DNA from: Vulcanisaeta thermophila
GTDB taxonomy: Archaea > Thermoproteota > Thermoprotei > Thermoproteales > Thermocladiaceae
Reading direction: 5' to 3'
DNA: 64,000 bases
Assembly: GCF_001748385.1 (NCBI RefSeq)
Contig: NZ_BCLI01000007.1
Location: 17,043 to 81,042, forward strand
In this document: positions 38,128 through 47,502 of the stretch, piece after piece
Position numbering within the stretch: the first letter of the stretch is position 1
Layout: each line of letters begins with the position of its first letter
Notes under the pieces: generated by a model
Databases searched by the model: none
The model's input: the letters and a program-made list of their open reading frames with translations, nothing else
What the model was told of the DNA's origin: nothing
Translations under genes and position numbers: made by a program

Positions 38128-39501
38128 TTAACCTAACCACCACGGTCTCTTAAATAGGAAATCTTCAACAATGTTCCTCAAATCTTTATCAAAAATATTT
38201 AGATCATCTGGGGAATTGATCGCAATAAAATCCACGTGATCCAAGGACTCCCTTAGATACTTAATGGATACGCTCCTTATCACGGATTTGATGACATCCT
38301 GAACCCTCATAACCCTGCGTTTCCTAATTACAAACCAACGTGCCCCCCTTATGAATGGGCCGATTACGTTGTTATCATTCACGTACTTCTCCAGGAAGGC
38401 GTCCGCGGCGTTTGAGTTCACCGGGGGTCCCATGTGCAGTTCATGTGGTGGTAATTCCAGGGTGTCCAGTGATACCATTATTAGTACTATGTTTGTTTCA
38501 TCGCTCCACGCCCTTGCGTCCAGTACCTTGAATCCCTGCTTCTTAATGTTCCTCTCGATAACGCTTAGGACCTTGCCCACCTCGCCCCATACCGTGTCAG
38601 GTGATGCGTTTCGGGGATATGGTAGTTTCATAACGAGGGTGGGGGTTATGAATGGTGGTTTTCCAGGTGTTTCGTGGTGCGGCTTAAAGAATTCCAGTGA
38701 TGGTTTTTTGAGGAAGATGCGTGTTGAGGCTATGGCCGTGGCTATGGCGGTCCTTGACACAGAGGCTGCCGCGTTGCGGTTTGGGTCCACGGGGTCTATT
38801 ATTATTAGTGGTTCCCTAAACCTCCTCCTGGCCGTTGCCTTATCGTAAATCCCCGTCATGTCTATGACTAGGCCGTTCAGGGGCCAATTGCTTATGGACT
38901 TCACGGCGTTCATGAAGGAGCCATAGTGTATGATCAAAAGCTCGCTAACATAACCGCTGAAACCCCTAACCTTTATCTCGGCCCCGTAAATACCCACTGA
39001 CTTGAAGAATGCCTTTAATAGTCTAACGTCGCCGTTTCTATCCCCCAATCTTGACTTAACAAAGATTGTGTGAAGTGGGGTTCTATCGGCTGCTGTGAAC
39101 GGTCGTTCACCAGGCTTTATCTCGATGCAGGGGACTACGTCAACCTCGAAATCACCTATTAGGTACTGAACGTAGGGGTGCTGGGCATATTTTAGGTTCC
39201 ACCTTATGTTGTTACTCACCGCAATGTCAATGAGGGTGTTTACGATACTCCCGTTCTTTATGAGGTCTATCTTATCCCTGGGCATTAGTATGAATATGTC
39301 TATGTCCCTATCCCCAGGGAGCCAGGTGTTCTTGGCCACGGAGCCCTGCAGCTCAACCTTAAAATCGCCAAAGCCCCTCCTACTTAATTCCCCACGTAGT
39401 AAGTTAATGATTCCGTTGGCAGTACTCAATACCTTATTCTCCTCCTCCTTCGTGGGCGTCACCAACCTCAATGCCTCGTTTAATAATTCCCCAATCTCCA
39501 C
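38128..39501 (-). CDS. cca: CCA-adding tRNA nucleotidyltransferase, class I
   Basis: 457 residues. The nucleotidyltransferase site is LQGSVAKNTWLPGDRDIDIF at residues 51-70 with Asp66 and Asp68, and the third carboxylate is in DFEVDVVP. Length and layout match archaeal class I enzymes. It adds or repairs the CCA end of tRNAs, although both tRNA genes here encode CCA. Confidence 0.93.
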   Translation of the reverse strand: MEIGELLNEALRLVTPTKEEENKVLSTANGIINLLRGELSRRGFGDFKVELQGSVAKNTWLPGDRDIDIFILMPRDKIDLIKNGSIVNTLIDIAVSNNIRWNLKYAQHPYVQYLIGDFEVDVVPCIEIKPGERPFTAADRTPLHTIFVKSRLGDRNGDVRLLKAFFKSVGIYGAEIKVRGFSGYVSELLIIHYGSFMNAVKSISNWPLNGLVIDMTGIYDKATARRRFREPLIIIDPVDPNRNAAASVSRTAIATAIASTRIFLKKPSLEFFKPHHETPGKPPFITPTLVMKLPYPRNASPDTVWGEVGKVLSVIERNIKKQGFKVLDARAWSDETNIVLIMVSLDTLELPPHELHMGPPVNSNAADAFLEKYVNDNNVIGPFIRGARWFVIRKRRVMRVQDVIKSVIRSVSIKYLRESLDHVDFIAINSPDDLNIFDKDLRNIVEDFLFKRPWWLG

Positions 39502-39537
39502 GAAACCCTCCTTAGTTTGTGAACTCTTAAATGCAAC

Positions 39538-40716
39538 TCATCCACCACGCAACACACTCCTCTTGTACAGGATGGCCCCCACTATTGTTGTGAATAGTAC
39601 CATGAAAACCACAATACCCAACTCATAATCAGTGAGCACACCTAGGGACAAGCCCAGGGACGCAACCACAAGCCCCATCTCACCCCTGGGTATCATACCC
39701 AGGGAGGCATCAAGCGCTTGCTTAGTGCTACGTAATTTTAGGTATGCGAAGGGGTATACGCCGATTAACTTGGCTATCAATGCTGTTAGGCTCACTAGGG
39801 CGGCTGTGATGAGGATGCTGGGGTTCAGGAAGCTTGTTACCTTGGTCTCCAACCCTATGGTTATGAAGAATATGGAGCCGAATATCGCGATTAAGATATC
39901 CACAAACTCCCTGACCCTACCTGAGTACTTACTCTCGGCCACCGCGAGGCCTGCGATGAATGATGCAATCACCTCGGAGAAGCCCATTACGGCCATGGCA
40001 AGGACTAAGCCGAAGAGGACTACTAGGGATGTGTATACGACTAATCCCTCGCTGACCATGTTCATAAGCCTAGGTATTATGGCTAGGGATAGCGCGAGGA
40101 ATAGAAACCAAAGGGTCACAATCCTCAATACGTCATAAATAACCGTGGACGCTGACGGGGAGTTGAGGGTGGGTATTATCGAGAGCATTATTAGTGTGAC
40201 CACATCATCAATGGAGGCGGCCGTTATGAGGACGCGGGTGCTGGGCAGTCCCTGCAATCCCTCGCGCTCTATGATGCCTGCCACCACGGCTAGACTTGTG
40301 GGTGCTGTGGATAATGCCATGTAAATAGCCGTTAAGGTGTTGAAACCAAGGATGCTCAATAGAAAGTAAACCAATGCGTAGGGCACCACGGCACCGAAGA
40401 CCGCGGCCAGGACTCCGTAAACACCACCCTGTCTTAATGTGGATATGCCGTGCTCGAGACCTGAGGCGAAGAGTAGGAGCATTATTGAGAAGCTTGCTAG
40501 GAATAGTATGTAGTCGTTGATTGTGAATAACGTCACGTGGAATAGTGAGTTTAAAAGCCCGCCCAGGGAGTATGGGCCCAGTAAAAGGCCTATTAGTATC
40601 TCACTGACTATCCTCGGGTAGCCATACCTGGTAATTAAAGCGTTGAGTGCCTCGGCAAGCATTACTAGCAGGGAGACCTCCAGTAGTGATTCGTATATTA
40701 GCACTTGATTCATCAA
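39538..40716 (-). CDS. CPA2-family cation/proton antiporter
   Basis: 392 residues with about 12-13 membrane segments. PRIVSEILIGLLLGPYSLGG near the start and ITAASIDDVVTLIMLS (the DD-type ion site) with GMIPRGEMGLV late are hallmarks of Kef/NhaS-type antiporters. It likely exchanges Na+ or K+ for H+. No regulatory nucleotide-binding domain is attached. Confidence 0.87.
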   Translation of the reverse strand: MMNQVLIYESLLEVSLLVMLAEALNALITRYGYPRIVSEILIGLLLGPYSLGGLLNSLFHVTLFTINDYILFLASFSIMLLLFASGLEHGISTLRQGGVYGVLAAVFGAVVPYALVYFLLSILGFNTLTAIYMALSTAPTSLAVVAGIIEREGLQGLPSTRVLITAASIDDVVTLIMLSIIPTLNSPSASTVIYDVLRIVTLWFLFLALSLAIIPRLMNMVSEGLVVYTSLVVLFGLVLAMAVMGFSEVIASFIAGLAVAESKYSGRVREFVDILIAIFGSIFFITIGLETKVTSFLNPSILITAALVSLTALIAKLIGVYPFAYLKLRSTKQALDASLGMIPRGEMGLVVASLGLSLGVLTDYELGIVVFMVLFTTIVGAILYKRSVLRGG

Positions 40717-40754
40717 AGGTTAATGATGAGACCATACCCCTTAAAAAGTATGCC

Positions 40755-42158
40755 CTAACCAAGGCCTAGCCACGATTTGAACCTGTCCATGGCCCTGCCA
40801 ATGAGGGGTGCTATTTGATTGATTAGTCCCTCATCGGTTACGTAGGACCTAATCTCATTTATGACCTCATCCTGGGTGAGTGAGGCTATGTCTAGGCCCA
40901 GCCCTGCTATGTAGGCTATGATGGCCAAAGCCTCATCCTCCCCATAACCCTCCCCCTGCATTACCTCGGTAAGTGCCTTACTGAAGATGTAGAGTTTCAG
41001 GGTATTAACATCGGTGTTTAGGGTCTTGGCAACCACCTCATAATTACCACTACTTAACTCGCCCAGTAACTTAGTAAAATCCCCGTACCTATCATTCACC
41101 AGTAAGTCAAAGTACCTGTTAATGGATTTTATGTACTTTGTGTATATCCTAACGGCATCATCAGTGTCCTCCACAAGGTCCAGGGCGCCCCTGTATGACA
41201 AAACAGCACCCTCCGTTGTTAATTCATCAATCAAACCCCTATCCATTAGGTTTAGAAATTCATCACCAGCCCTCTCGTACATACCCCAGTCATTATTCTC
41301 AAGGGCGTTGCATAATAGGTAGAAGGCATTGCATAGGTCGCCCTTTATCCTCACGGTCTCCAGGTAATCCTGCGGTACCCCCTGTAGGTTATTGTTCACG
41401 CTGTCACGGCACATGGAGTAATACTGTGCGGCTTTGTCTATTATTCCGTGGGTGAAGTAGTAATTGGCCATGACCTCCGCGGAGTCCGCCATGCTTATGA
41501 TCTCATTAACTCTGGCCTCGCTCATGGTGGGTATGCCCCTGAATATGGTTGCTGAGGTTATGTAGAGCCTGGAGGACTCCTTAATAACGCCCTCCTCATC
41601 ATCATGCCTACCCTCATCATGAAGCCTCAGGGCCTTTACCCTCAGCTCCTCCGCCTTGACAACCTTCGACATACCCCTAATGAAGCTGGCCCTGTCGGTC
41701 CTCCCAAGCTCCTCATAGGCCGCCTCGGCGGCGTTTAACCTAGCCAATGCCTGCTCGTAAGAACCCACGGAGTACAATGCCATACCCAGTAACTCATTCA
41801 GGGAGGCCCCCACCTCACCCTTTAGGTGAAGTTCCAGGTACTCATTGATTGCGTGTATCCCCGCCTCAAGCCCCAGGTTGAGCGCTAGTTCGATTAGTTT
41901 GGCTATGTCGTTTAGTGATAGGTACCTTAGGGCCCTTGTGAACCCCTCCTTAATACTGGCCTCATTGAGCCTCGACACATCCCTAACATCCGCACCCAAT
42001 AATTCGCAGCCCCCGTTGGTGCATTTGGAATCCCCTGCAAAGGCGCTGTTTATTACCAGCTCCCTGGGTGCTTCACCTCTTACGTAGTTAATCAATAATG
42101 ATGCGGCCGTGTTAACGATGCATTCCAGGTTCCACTGGCACTTATTGGGTATGTCCAT
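40755..42158 (-). CDS. Helical-repeat (TPR-like) protein of unknown function
   Basis: 467 residues, almost entirely helical, with TPR-like units such as ASLNELLGMALYSVGSYEQA followed by LNAAEAAYEELGR. Six or so cysteines sit in the first and middle parts (CQWNLEC, CTNGGC, CRDS, CNAFYLLC). No catalytic motif is seen. It may be a scaffold. It is divergent from the nucleotidyltransferase gene. Confidence 0.55.
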   Translation of the reverse strand: MDIPNKCQWNLECIVNTAASLLINYVRGEAPRELVINSAFAGDSKCTNGGCELLGADVRDVSRLNEASIKEGFTRALRYLSLNDIAKLIELALNLGLEAGIHAINEYLELHLKGEVGASLNELLGMALYSVGSYEQALARLNAAEAAYEELGRTDRASFIRGMSKVVKAEELRVKALRLHDEGRHDDEEGVIKESSRLYITSATIFRGIPTMSEARVNEIISMADSAEVMANYYFTHGIIDKAAQYYSMCRDSVNNNLQGVPQDYLETVRIKGDLCNAFYLLCNALENNDWGMYERAGDEFLNLMDRGLIDELTTEGAVLSYRGALDLVEDTDDAVRIYTKYIKSINRYFDLLVNDRYGDFTKLLGELSSGNYEVVAKTLNTDVNTLKLYIFSKALTEVMQGEGYGEDEALAIIAYIAGLGLDIASLTQDEVINEIRSYVTDEGLINQIAPLIGRAMDRFKSWLGLG

Positions 42159-42212
42159 TGGGTAATTGCTGTTTTGTCCCTTAAAATACCTTCCTTATTG
42201 CGTAATGTAGTA

Positions 42213-42225
42213 AACTTAATAATAC
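42213..42225 (+). promoter_or_regulatory. TATA element of the sugar-phosphate nucleotidyltransferase gene
   Basis: An A/T box, CTTAATAATACC, is centred about 27 bases before ATG 42246. Confidence 0.45.
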
Positions 42226-42245
42226 CCTGAACCCCATAATTAATA

Positions 42246-43352
42246 ATGGCTGGTTATGATGTTATAATCCTAGCTGGCGGATTAGCCACTAGGTTGAGGC
42301 CGCTGACGTACTCAAGACCCAAACCCCTACTCCCCATATTGAATAAGGAGATTCTTGATTGGATAATGGAGTCCCTGGTCAAGATACCCATTAATAGGAT
42401 CTTCATATCCATAAGGTACATGGGCGATTTAATAAGGAGCCATGTGGAAAGCGTGTGGGGTGAGCTTAGGGATAGGATTATATTTGTCACCGAGAATAAA
42501 CCCCTAGGTGATGCGGGGCCCATACTCCTCATAAACGATAATTACGAACTCACGGACACGTTCCTCGTGGTTTACGGCGACATATTCAGTAATGTAAACA
42601 TTCAGGATTTGTTGAACACCCACGTTAAGAGGGGTGGTATTGCCACCATAACCCTGACAAGGGTTGATGATGTTTCCAGGTACGGTGTGGCCCAGCTTGA
42701 TGATTCAGGGAGGATAGTGAACTTTGTGGAGAAGCCCAGGCAGTACGTGGGCTCCAACCTAATAAATGCTGGTTACTACGTATTCACGAAGGACGTGATT
42801 AAGTACATACCCAGGGTTGAGGGTCAGGTTAAGCTTGCGGTTGACGTGATACCCAAGGTGCTCAGGGCCGGTAATGTGTATAGTTACATACATAATGGTC
42901 TTTGGTACGACATAGGAACCCCCGAGGACTACATGAAGGCCAATTTCATAGCACTATCCCAAATGTGCAGTGATGGCTGTGTCCCCAGTGGCATTGGTGA
43001 CAGCGTGAAGATACAGCCGCCGGTCTACATAGCCCCTGGGGTCGACATAATGGGTGAGGGTGAGATTGGGCCCAACGTGATTATACATAGGAATGTTAAG
43101 GTTAGCCCCGGTGTCAAGATTGTGGACTCCATAATATTCGATGGCACCATAGTATCAATGGGCACCTACATATCGGGGGCCATCATAGGGAGCAACTCGT
43201 ACATAGGGAAGTGGGTTAGGATTGAGAGCGGCGCGGTGCTTGGTGATGGGGTTTACGTGAAGGACTTCTCATTCATTGCCAGGAACACGAAGATCGGGCC
43301 CTATAGGGAGGTTACGGAGTCCATTTACAGGGAGGGCGAGGTCATACCGTGA
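42246..43352 (+). CDS. Sugar-1-phosphate nucleotidyltransferase with left-handed helix domain
   Basis: 368 residues. The pyrophosphorylase signature ILAGGLATRLRPLTYSRPKP is at residues 7-26, with FVEKPRQYVGSNLINAGYYV and WYDIGTPEDY further on; a hexapeptide-repeat helix fills residues 260-360. This matches GDP-mannose or glucose-1-phosphate thymidylyltransferase-like archaeal enzymes. It would feed the glycan pathway. Confidence 0.87.
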   Translation: MAGYDVIILAGGLATRLRPLTYSRPKPLLPILNKEILDWIMESLVKIPINRIFISIRYMGDLIRSHVESVWGELRDRIIFVTENKPLGDAGPILLINDNYELTDTFLVVYGDIFSNVNIQDLLNTHVKRGGIATITLTRVDDVSRYGVAQLDDSGRIVNFVEKPRQYVGSNLINAGYYVFTKDVIKYIPRVEGQVKLAVDVIPKVLRAGNVYSYIHNGLWYDIGTPEDYMKANFIALSQMCSDGCVPSGIGDSVKIQPPVYIAPGVDIMGEGEIGPNVIIHRNVKVSPGVKIVDSIIFDGTIVSMGTYISGAIIGSNSYIGKWVRIESGAVLGDGVYVKDFSFIARNTKIGPYREVTESIYREGEVIP

Positions 43353-43363
43353 TGATGTAAAAG

Positions 43364-43374
43364 CTTAAATAACT
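43364..43374 (+). promoter_or_regulatory. TATA element of the S13 gene
   Basis: GCTTAAATAAC is centred 26 bases before ATG 43395. Confidence 0.5.
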
Positions 43375-43394
43375 AATAAGCACCGGAGCACCTA

Positions 43395-43865
43395 ATGTCC
43401 CAGGAGATTAAGCAGATAGTGAGGATTGGGGATACCGACCTGGAGGGTATGAAGCCCGTGGCGTACGCCTTAACCAAGATTAGGGGTATTGGCATATCCA
43501 CGGCATACGCAATATGCAGGTACCTGGGTATAAACCCAACACTGAGGCTTGGGCAGTTGGATGAGGACTCGGTGAGGAAGCTTGATTGGGCCGTCAGGAA
43601 CCTGCACCAATTCGCCCCTGGGTGGTTCGTTAATAGGCCCAGGGACCCAGAGAGCGGTAAAAACCTACACCTAATAGGTGCGGACCTCGTATTCTACGCG
43701 AAGAGGGATGTGGACTTAATGAAGAAGTTAAGGAGCTGGAAGGGAATAAGGCACAACCTAGGTCTTAAGGTTAGGGGCCAGAGAACCCGCACCACTGGCA
43801 GGCTTGGAATGACCGTGGGAGTAACCAAGGGCAAGACCCAGGCGGGTGGTGGGGGAGGAAAGTAA
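43395..43865 (+). CDS. rps13: 30S ribosomal protein S13
   Basis: 156 residues. VRIGDTDLEGMKPVAYALTK, then IRGIGISTAYAICRYLGI, and the C-terminal LRSWKGIRHNLGLKVRGQRT with RTTGR are standard for archaeal/eukaryal S13/S18e, which contacts the 16S head and tRNA in the P site. The glycine-rich tail is lineage-typical. No S4 or S11 follows, so the common S13-S4-S11 cluster is broken here. Confidence 0.96.
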   Translation: MSQEIKQIVRIGDTDLEGMKPVAYALTKIRGIGISTAYAICRYLGINPTLRLGQLDEDSVRKLDWAVRNLHQFAPGWFVNRPRDPESGKNLHLIGADLVFYAKRDVDLMKKLRSWKGIRHNLGLKVRGQRTRTTGRLGMTVGVTKGKTQAGGGGGK

Positions 43866-43942
43866 TACCCCCTTTATCACTTCCCTGATGTATTAAGCAT
43901 TACCCTATTCGTAGGGCTGAAAATGTTTTTAGTGGTTGGTAG

Positions 43943-44116
43943 TGGAGGGGTTTTATTAGTTGGTGGTGTTTTATTAGTGTCTGCTGGGGCGATGGTGTCG
44001 GTGCTCCAAGCCCTGACGGGTTTTCCGTAGATAGGAGTCCCGTGCCGTTGGGCTCAACAGCCGCCCATGACCACGTGGCCCCTTCGAATGAGACACGGTC
44101 GAGGTGGAACCCCTAA
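43943..44116 (+). pseudogene. Remnant of an IS605-type TnpB 3' end
   Basis: After a stop at 43940 the frame reads WGDGVGAPSPDGFSVDRSPV, then PLGSTAAHDHVAPSNETRSR, then WNP and a stop. This glycine/proline-rich tail resembles the usual C-terminus of archaeal TnpB proteins, where the coding end overlaps the guide-RNA scaffold. No RuvC motif remains upstream. The spacer 44117-44392 holds nothing else I can name. Confidence 0.6.
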
Positions 44117-44392
44117 GCGAGACCACAAACACACAAAATAACCGGAATAACCGCCTAGAACGGTTACAAGTCCCATTTACAGGTAACCCACTTGAGGCAT
44201 CGCTTAATCACTTAAAGTAATCACTGCCCTTAAATCTCCCAATATCACGCACGGTCCATTACCATCCCCAACGTGTATATTCAGATACATTCAAATCACC
44301 AAGATTCTACTGAGTTATTACTACTGGCGACACATTACACTTGAAGAGAAAGTAATTTAAACTGTAAAGGTAATGATTAATTGTGATGAAAT

Positions 44393-44896
44393 ATGAGTAT
44401 CGCAAAACAGGTCCTAAGGCTGGAGTTCCGGGAATTGAGTAATGATGATATTAGTAAAGTTATAGATCTCTATCGCTCATTGAGCACCGAGAGCATTTAC
44501 TATAGGTTTAGGGGATTCTTTAAGGACTTTGATAACTACGTAAGGTCCGTATTCTCAAACCCACGAAATAAAGTCTACGGCGCGTTCCTAAACGGTGAGT
44601 TGGTGGGTGTTTTTGAGGCTGTTTACATTAGTGATGGGTGTTATGAGTTGGCCATTGTGGTTAAGGATAGGTACCAGGGGAGGGGTATTGGCACCAGGCT
44701 GGTGGCTTATGCCTTCAATGACCTTAAGAGCAGGGGTGTTAAGACAATGGTGGCGTACACAACCCCCGATAATCATAGGATACTTGCAATCTCCAGGAAA
44801 TTCAATGGCAACATAAGGTGCGACTTCGGTGAGTGCGTGGTCACATTTAACCTAACAACACTCGATACAAAGTGCTTTTTAGCATCCCCCTCGTAA
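44393..44896 (+). CDS. GNAT-family N-acetyltransferase
   Basis: 167 residues. The acetyl-CoA-binding motif A is VVKDRYQGRGIGTRLVAYAF near residue 100, preceded by FLNGELVGVFEAVY. The substrate is unknown. It ends seven bases before nep1 and is probably co-transcribed with it, since rRNA or ribosomal-protein acetylation is possible but unproven. Confidence 0.82.
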   Translation: MSIAKQVLRLEFRELSNDDISKVIDLYRSLSTESIYYRFRGFFKDFDNYVRSVFSNPRNKVYGAFLNGELVGVFEAVYISDGCYELAIVVKDRYQGRGIGTRLVAYAFNDLKSRGVKTMVAYTTPDNHRILAISRKFNGNIRCDFGECVVTFNLTTLDTKCFLASPS

Positions 44897-44903
44897 GGAC
44901 GTT

Positions 44904-45593
44904 GTGAAACGATTAATAATACTGCTTGCCGAGGCCTCCCTAGAGACGATACCCAAGGAGATAGTAAACCACCCAGTCATTAGGAGGGATGCCGCTAGGA
45001 GGCGTGAGGATCCCAGGTTCATGATACTGGACAGGGCGAGGCACCATAGGGCAATGCTTGGGCTTAGTGATTCTGAGAGGAGGGGTAGGCCCGATATTAC
45101 GCACCAGGCGTTACTCTTAATACAGGGGAGCCTCCTCGCCCATAAGGGCTTAGTTAAGACTTACATCCACACAATCAATGATGTGATAATCGATGTGAAC
45201 CCAGCCGTGAGACCACCAAGGAATTACAACAATTTCCTCGGCTTAATGAGCCAGTTGTTCAGGGAGGGTTCGGTACCACCTAGTGGTGAGCCTCTCATGA
45301 GGATTATGGGCGTGGGTGTGAAGTCGGTGCTTGACCTCGAGAGGCCAGATGGGGTGTTCATACTCGATGATGTTAAGGGTGTTAAGAGGGATTTGTCATC
45401 ATTCACAGCAATGCTGGTGAGTCGTGAAAAGCCGCTGGTCGTGGTGGGTGCCTATCCTCATGGTGCCTTTAGCGATTACATCTACTCACTGTCCAATGAT
45501 ATCATTAAGATTGGGGATTACCCCATGGATACCTCGTGGGTCTTATGTAAAGTAATCACATTCATTGAGCACAACCTGGGATTGCTATCCTAG
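44904..45593 (+). CDS. nep1: rRNA pseudouridine N1-methyltransferase Nep1/Emg1
   Basis: 229 residues with a GTG start. Motifs LILLAEASLETIPKEI, ILDRARHHRAM, RRGRPDITHQALLLIQGSLL, VNPAVRPPRNYNNFLGLM and VVGAYPHGAFS are those of Nep1, a SPOUT methyltransferase of 16S rRNA needed for small-subunit assembly. Confidence 0.92.
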   Translation: MKRLIILLAEASLETIPKEIVNHPVIRRDAARRREDPRFMILDRARHHRAMLGLSDSERRGRPDITHQALLLIQGSLLAHKGLVKTYIHTINDVIIDVNPAVRPPRNYNNFLGLMSQLFREGSVPPSGEPLMRIMGVGVKSVLDLERPDGVFILDDVKGVKRDLSSFTAMLVSREKPLVVVGAYPHGAFSDYIYSLSNDIIKIGDYPMDTSWVLCKVITFIEHNLGLLS

Positions 45594-45661
45594 CGCCCTG
45601 GTTTCATGGGTGAGGAATACTTATTAATACCTCCTCAATATGTTCAATACTCAATTGAGTG

Positions 45662-45668
45662 ATGAGGT
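45662..45668 (+). promoter_or_regulatory. Ribosome binding site deciding the glmS start
   Basis: ATGAGGT lies just before ATG 45670. It selects the start that puts Cys at residue 2, as GlmS catalysis requires, over the ATG at 45640. Confidence 0.55.
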
Positions 45669-45669
45669 A

Positions 45670-47502
45670 ATGTGTGGGATTATCGGCATTGTGAGTGTCC
45701 AGGGAGGTTTTAAGGAACCCATTGGTAAGGTTGTTAGGAGGTGCCTCGAGAGGCTTGAATATAGGGGTTATGACTCCGTGGGCATTGCCGTGATTAAAGA
45801 TTATGGTATTGAGGTTAGGAAGGGTAAGGGTAAGATTGCGGAGGTAAGTGTTAGGCTTGGTTTTGATAATGTGGATGGGACCACGGCGATTGGGCACACC
45901 AGGTGGGCAACCCATGGAAAGCCCAGTGATGAGAATGCTCACCCGCACACGGACTGCACGGGCACCATAGCCGTGGTTCACAACGGTATAATATCCAACT
46001 TCCTGGAATTAAAGGAGGAGTTGATTAGGAGGGGCCACGTGTTCAGGAGCGAGACGGATACCGAGGTCGTGGCCCACTTAATAGAGGAGTATGTGAAGAT
46101 GGGGTATAAACCCTTCGATGCCGTTAAGGCCATGCTCTCGAGGATTCAGGGAACCTATGCCCTGGTCATTATGATATCCACGGAGCCCCACAGGCTTTAT
46201 TTTGCCAGAAACACGTCACCACTGATTGTGGGTTTAGGTAGTAATGCCAACTTCGTTGCCAGTGACATACCGGCCTTTCTGGAATTCACGAACATGGTGA
46301 TAGCCCTTAGGGATGGGGAGTATGGCTACATAGAGCCTGGCTATGTTTACATTGAGAAGGATGGGAGGCCTGTGAAGATTGAGGAGAGGGTTAGGGCCAT
46401 CAGTTGGACCCCCGACATGGCAAGTAAGGAGGGTTATCCACACTTCATGCTTAAGGAGATCCACGAACAACCCTACGCAATAAGCCAAACACTGGCCGGG
46501 CTCACTGACAGGGCGTTGGATGACGCGGTGAAGTTGTTGATGGATTCCCGCAGGATATTCATACTAGGGGCTGGGACCTCATACCACGCGGGTTTGGTTG
46601 GGGATTACCTACTGACGGAGCTTGGGTTTGACGTACATCCCTTCATATCATCGGAGTATAGGAAGTTCATGAACATGGCTGGGCAGGGTGACGTGGCGCT
46701 TGCCATAAGTCAATCCGGCGAGACCATTGATACCCTAATAGCGGTTAGGGCGCTTAGGAGTAGGGGTGTTAAGGTTGTGGCCGTGTCAAACGTTATAGAC
46801 AGCGCCATACCCAGGGAGTCCGATTACGTGATTTACACGAGGGCCGGGCCCGAAATAGGGGTGGCTGCCACGAAGACCTTCACCACACAACTCACTGTGT
46901 TACTAGCCCTGGCGCTGAAGCTTGGGGTTGCCGTGGGTAGGTTAAGCAGTAGTGAGTACAGTAATGCCATGGATGAGCTGAACAGGGTTCCTAAGATCCT
47001 CGATAGCGTGATTGCGGGGGTTGAGGGTAGGGTTAAGGCGTTGAGCGAGGTTATGAGCAAGAAGCAAAGCGCTTATTACCTGGGCAGGGGGATTGGGGTC
47101 CCCCTGAGCATGGAGGGTGCGCTTAAGATGAAGGAGATAGCTTACGTACACGCCGAGGCATACCCAGCGGGTGAGAGTAAACATGGCCCCATAGCCCTGG
47201 TTGAGGAGGGCTACCCAGTGGTCTTCTCGATACTCGATGATGAGAATGTGGATGCGCTCCTGGGCAATGTGATGGAGATGAGGGCCAGGGATGCCTATAC
47301 AATAGGGCTTGTGCCCAGTAAGTACGTGTCTAAATTCAGGGATTTGCTCAATGTGACCATGGAGATGCCCACATTGAATTACAGGGTTGCACCAATCGTT
47401 TACGTGGTACCCATGCAATTACTGGCTTACTACACGGCCGTTAACAGGGGTTACGACCCTGACAAGCCCAGGAACCTTGCGAAGACCGTGACCGTGGAGT
47501 AG
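45670..47502 (+). CDS. glmS: Glucosamine-fructose-6-phosphate aminotransferase
   Basis: 610 residues from ATG 45670 (MCGIIGIVSVQGG); the N-terminal Cys after Met removal is the glutaminase nucleophile. Further motifs are LEYRGYDSVGIAV, GHTRWATHGKPSDENAHPH and the SIS domains with SQSGETIDTL and HAEAYPAGESKHGP. It makes glucosamine 6-phosphate from fructose 6-phosphate and glutamine. It overlaps the GlmU-like gene by one base, suggesting a coupled pair for UDP-GlcNAc. Confidence 0.95.
   Translation: MCGIIGIVSVQGGFKEPIGKVVRRCLERLEYRGYDSVGIAVIKDYGIEVRKGKGKIAEVSVRLGFDNVDGTTAIGHTRWATHGKPSDENAHPHTDCTGTIAVVHNGIISNFLELKEELIRRGHVFRSETDTEVVAHLIEEYVKMGYKPFDAVKAMLSRIQGTYALVIMISTEPHRLYFARNTSPLIVGLGSNANFVASDIPAFLEFTNMVIALRDGEYGYIEPGYVYIEKDGRPVKIEERVRAISWTPDMASKEGYPHFMLKEIHEQPYAISQTLAGLTDRALDDAVKLLMDSRRIFILGAGTSYHAGLVGDYLLTELGFDVHPFISSEYRKFMNMAGQGDVALAISQSGETIDTLIAVRALRSRGVKVVAVSNVIDSAIPRESDYVIYTRAGPEIGVAATKTFTTQLTVLLALALKLGVAVGRLSSSEYSNAMDELNRVPKILDSVIAGVEGRVKALSEVMSKKQSAYYLGRGIGVPLSMEGALKMKEIAYVHAEAYPAGESKHGPIALVEEGYPVVFSILDDENVDALLGNVMEMRARDAYTIGLVPSKYVSKFRDLLNVTMEMPTLNYRVAPIVYVVPMQLLAYYTAVNRGYDPDKPRNLAKTVTVE

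Noticed and set aside
43990..44120. RNase P RNA (short type T) in the spacer after rps13
   Set aside because: The conserved RNase P blocks are not present, and a reading frame resembling the TnpB tail explains the sequence better.
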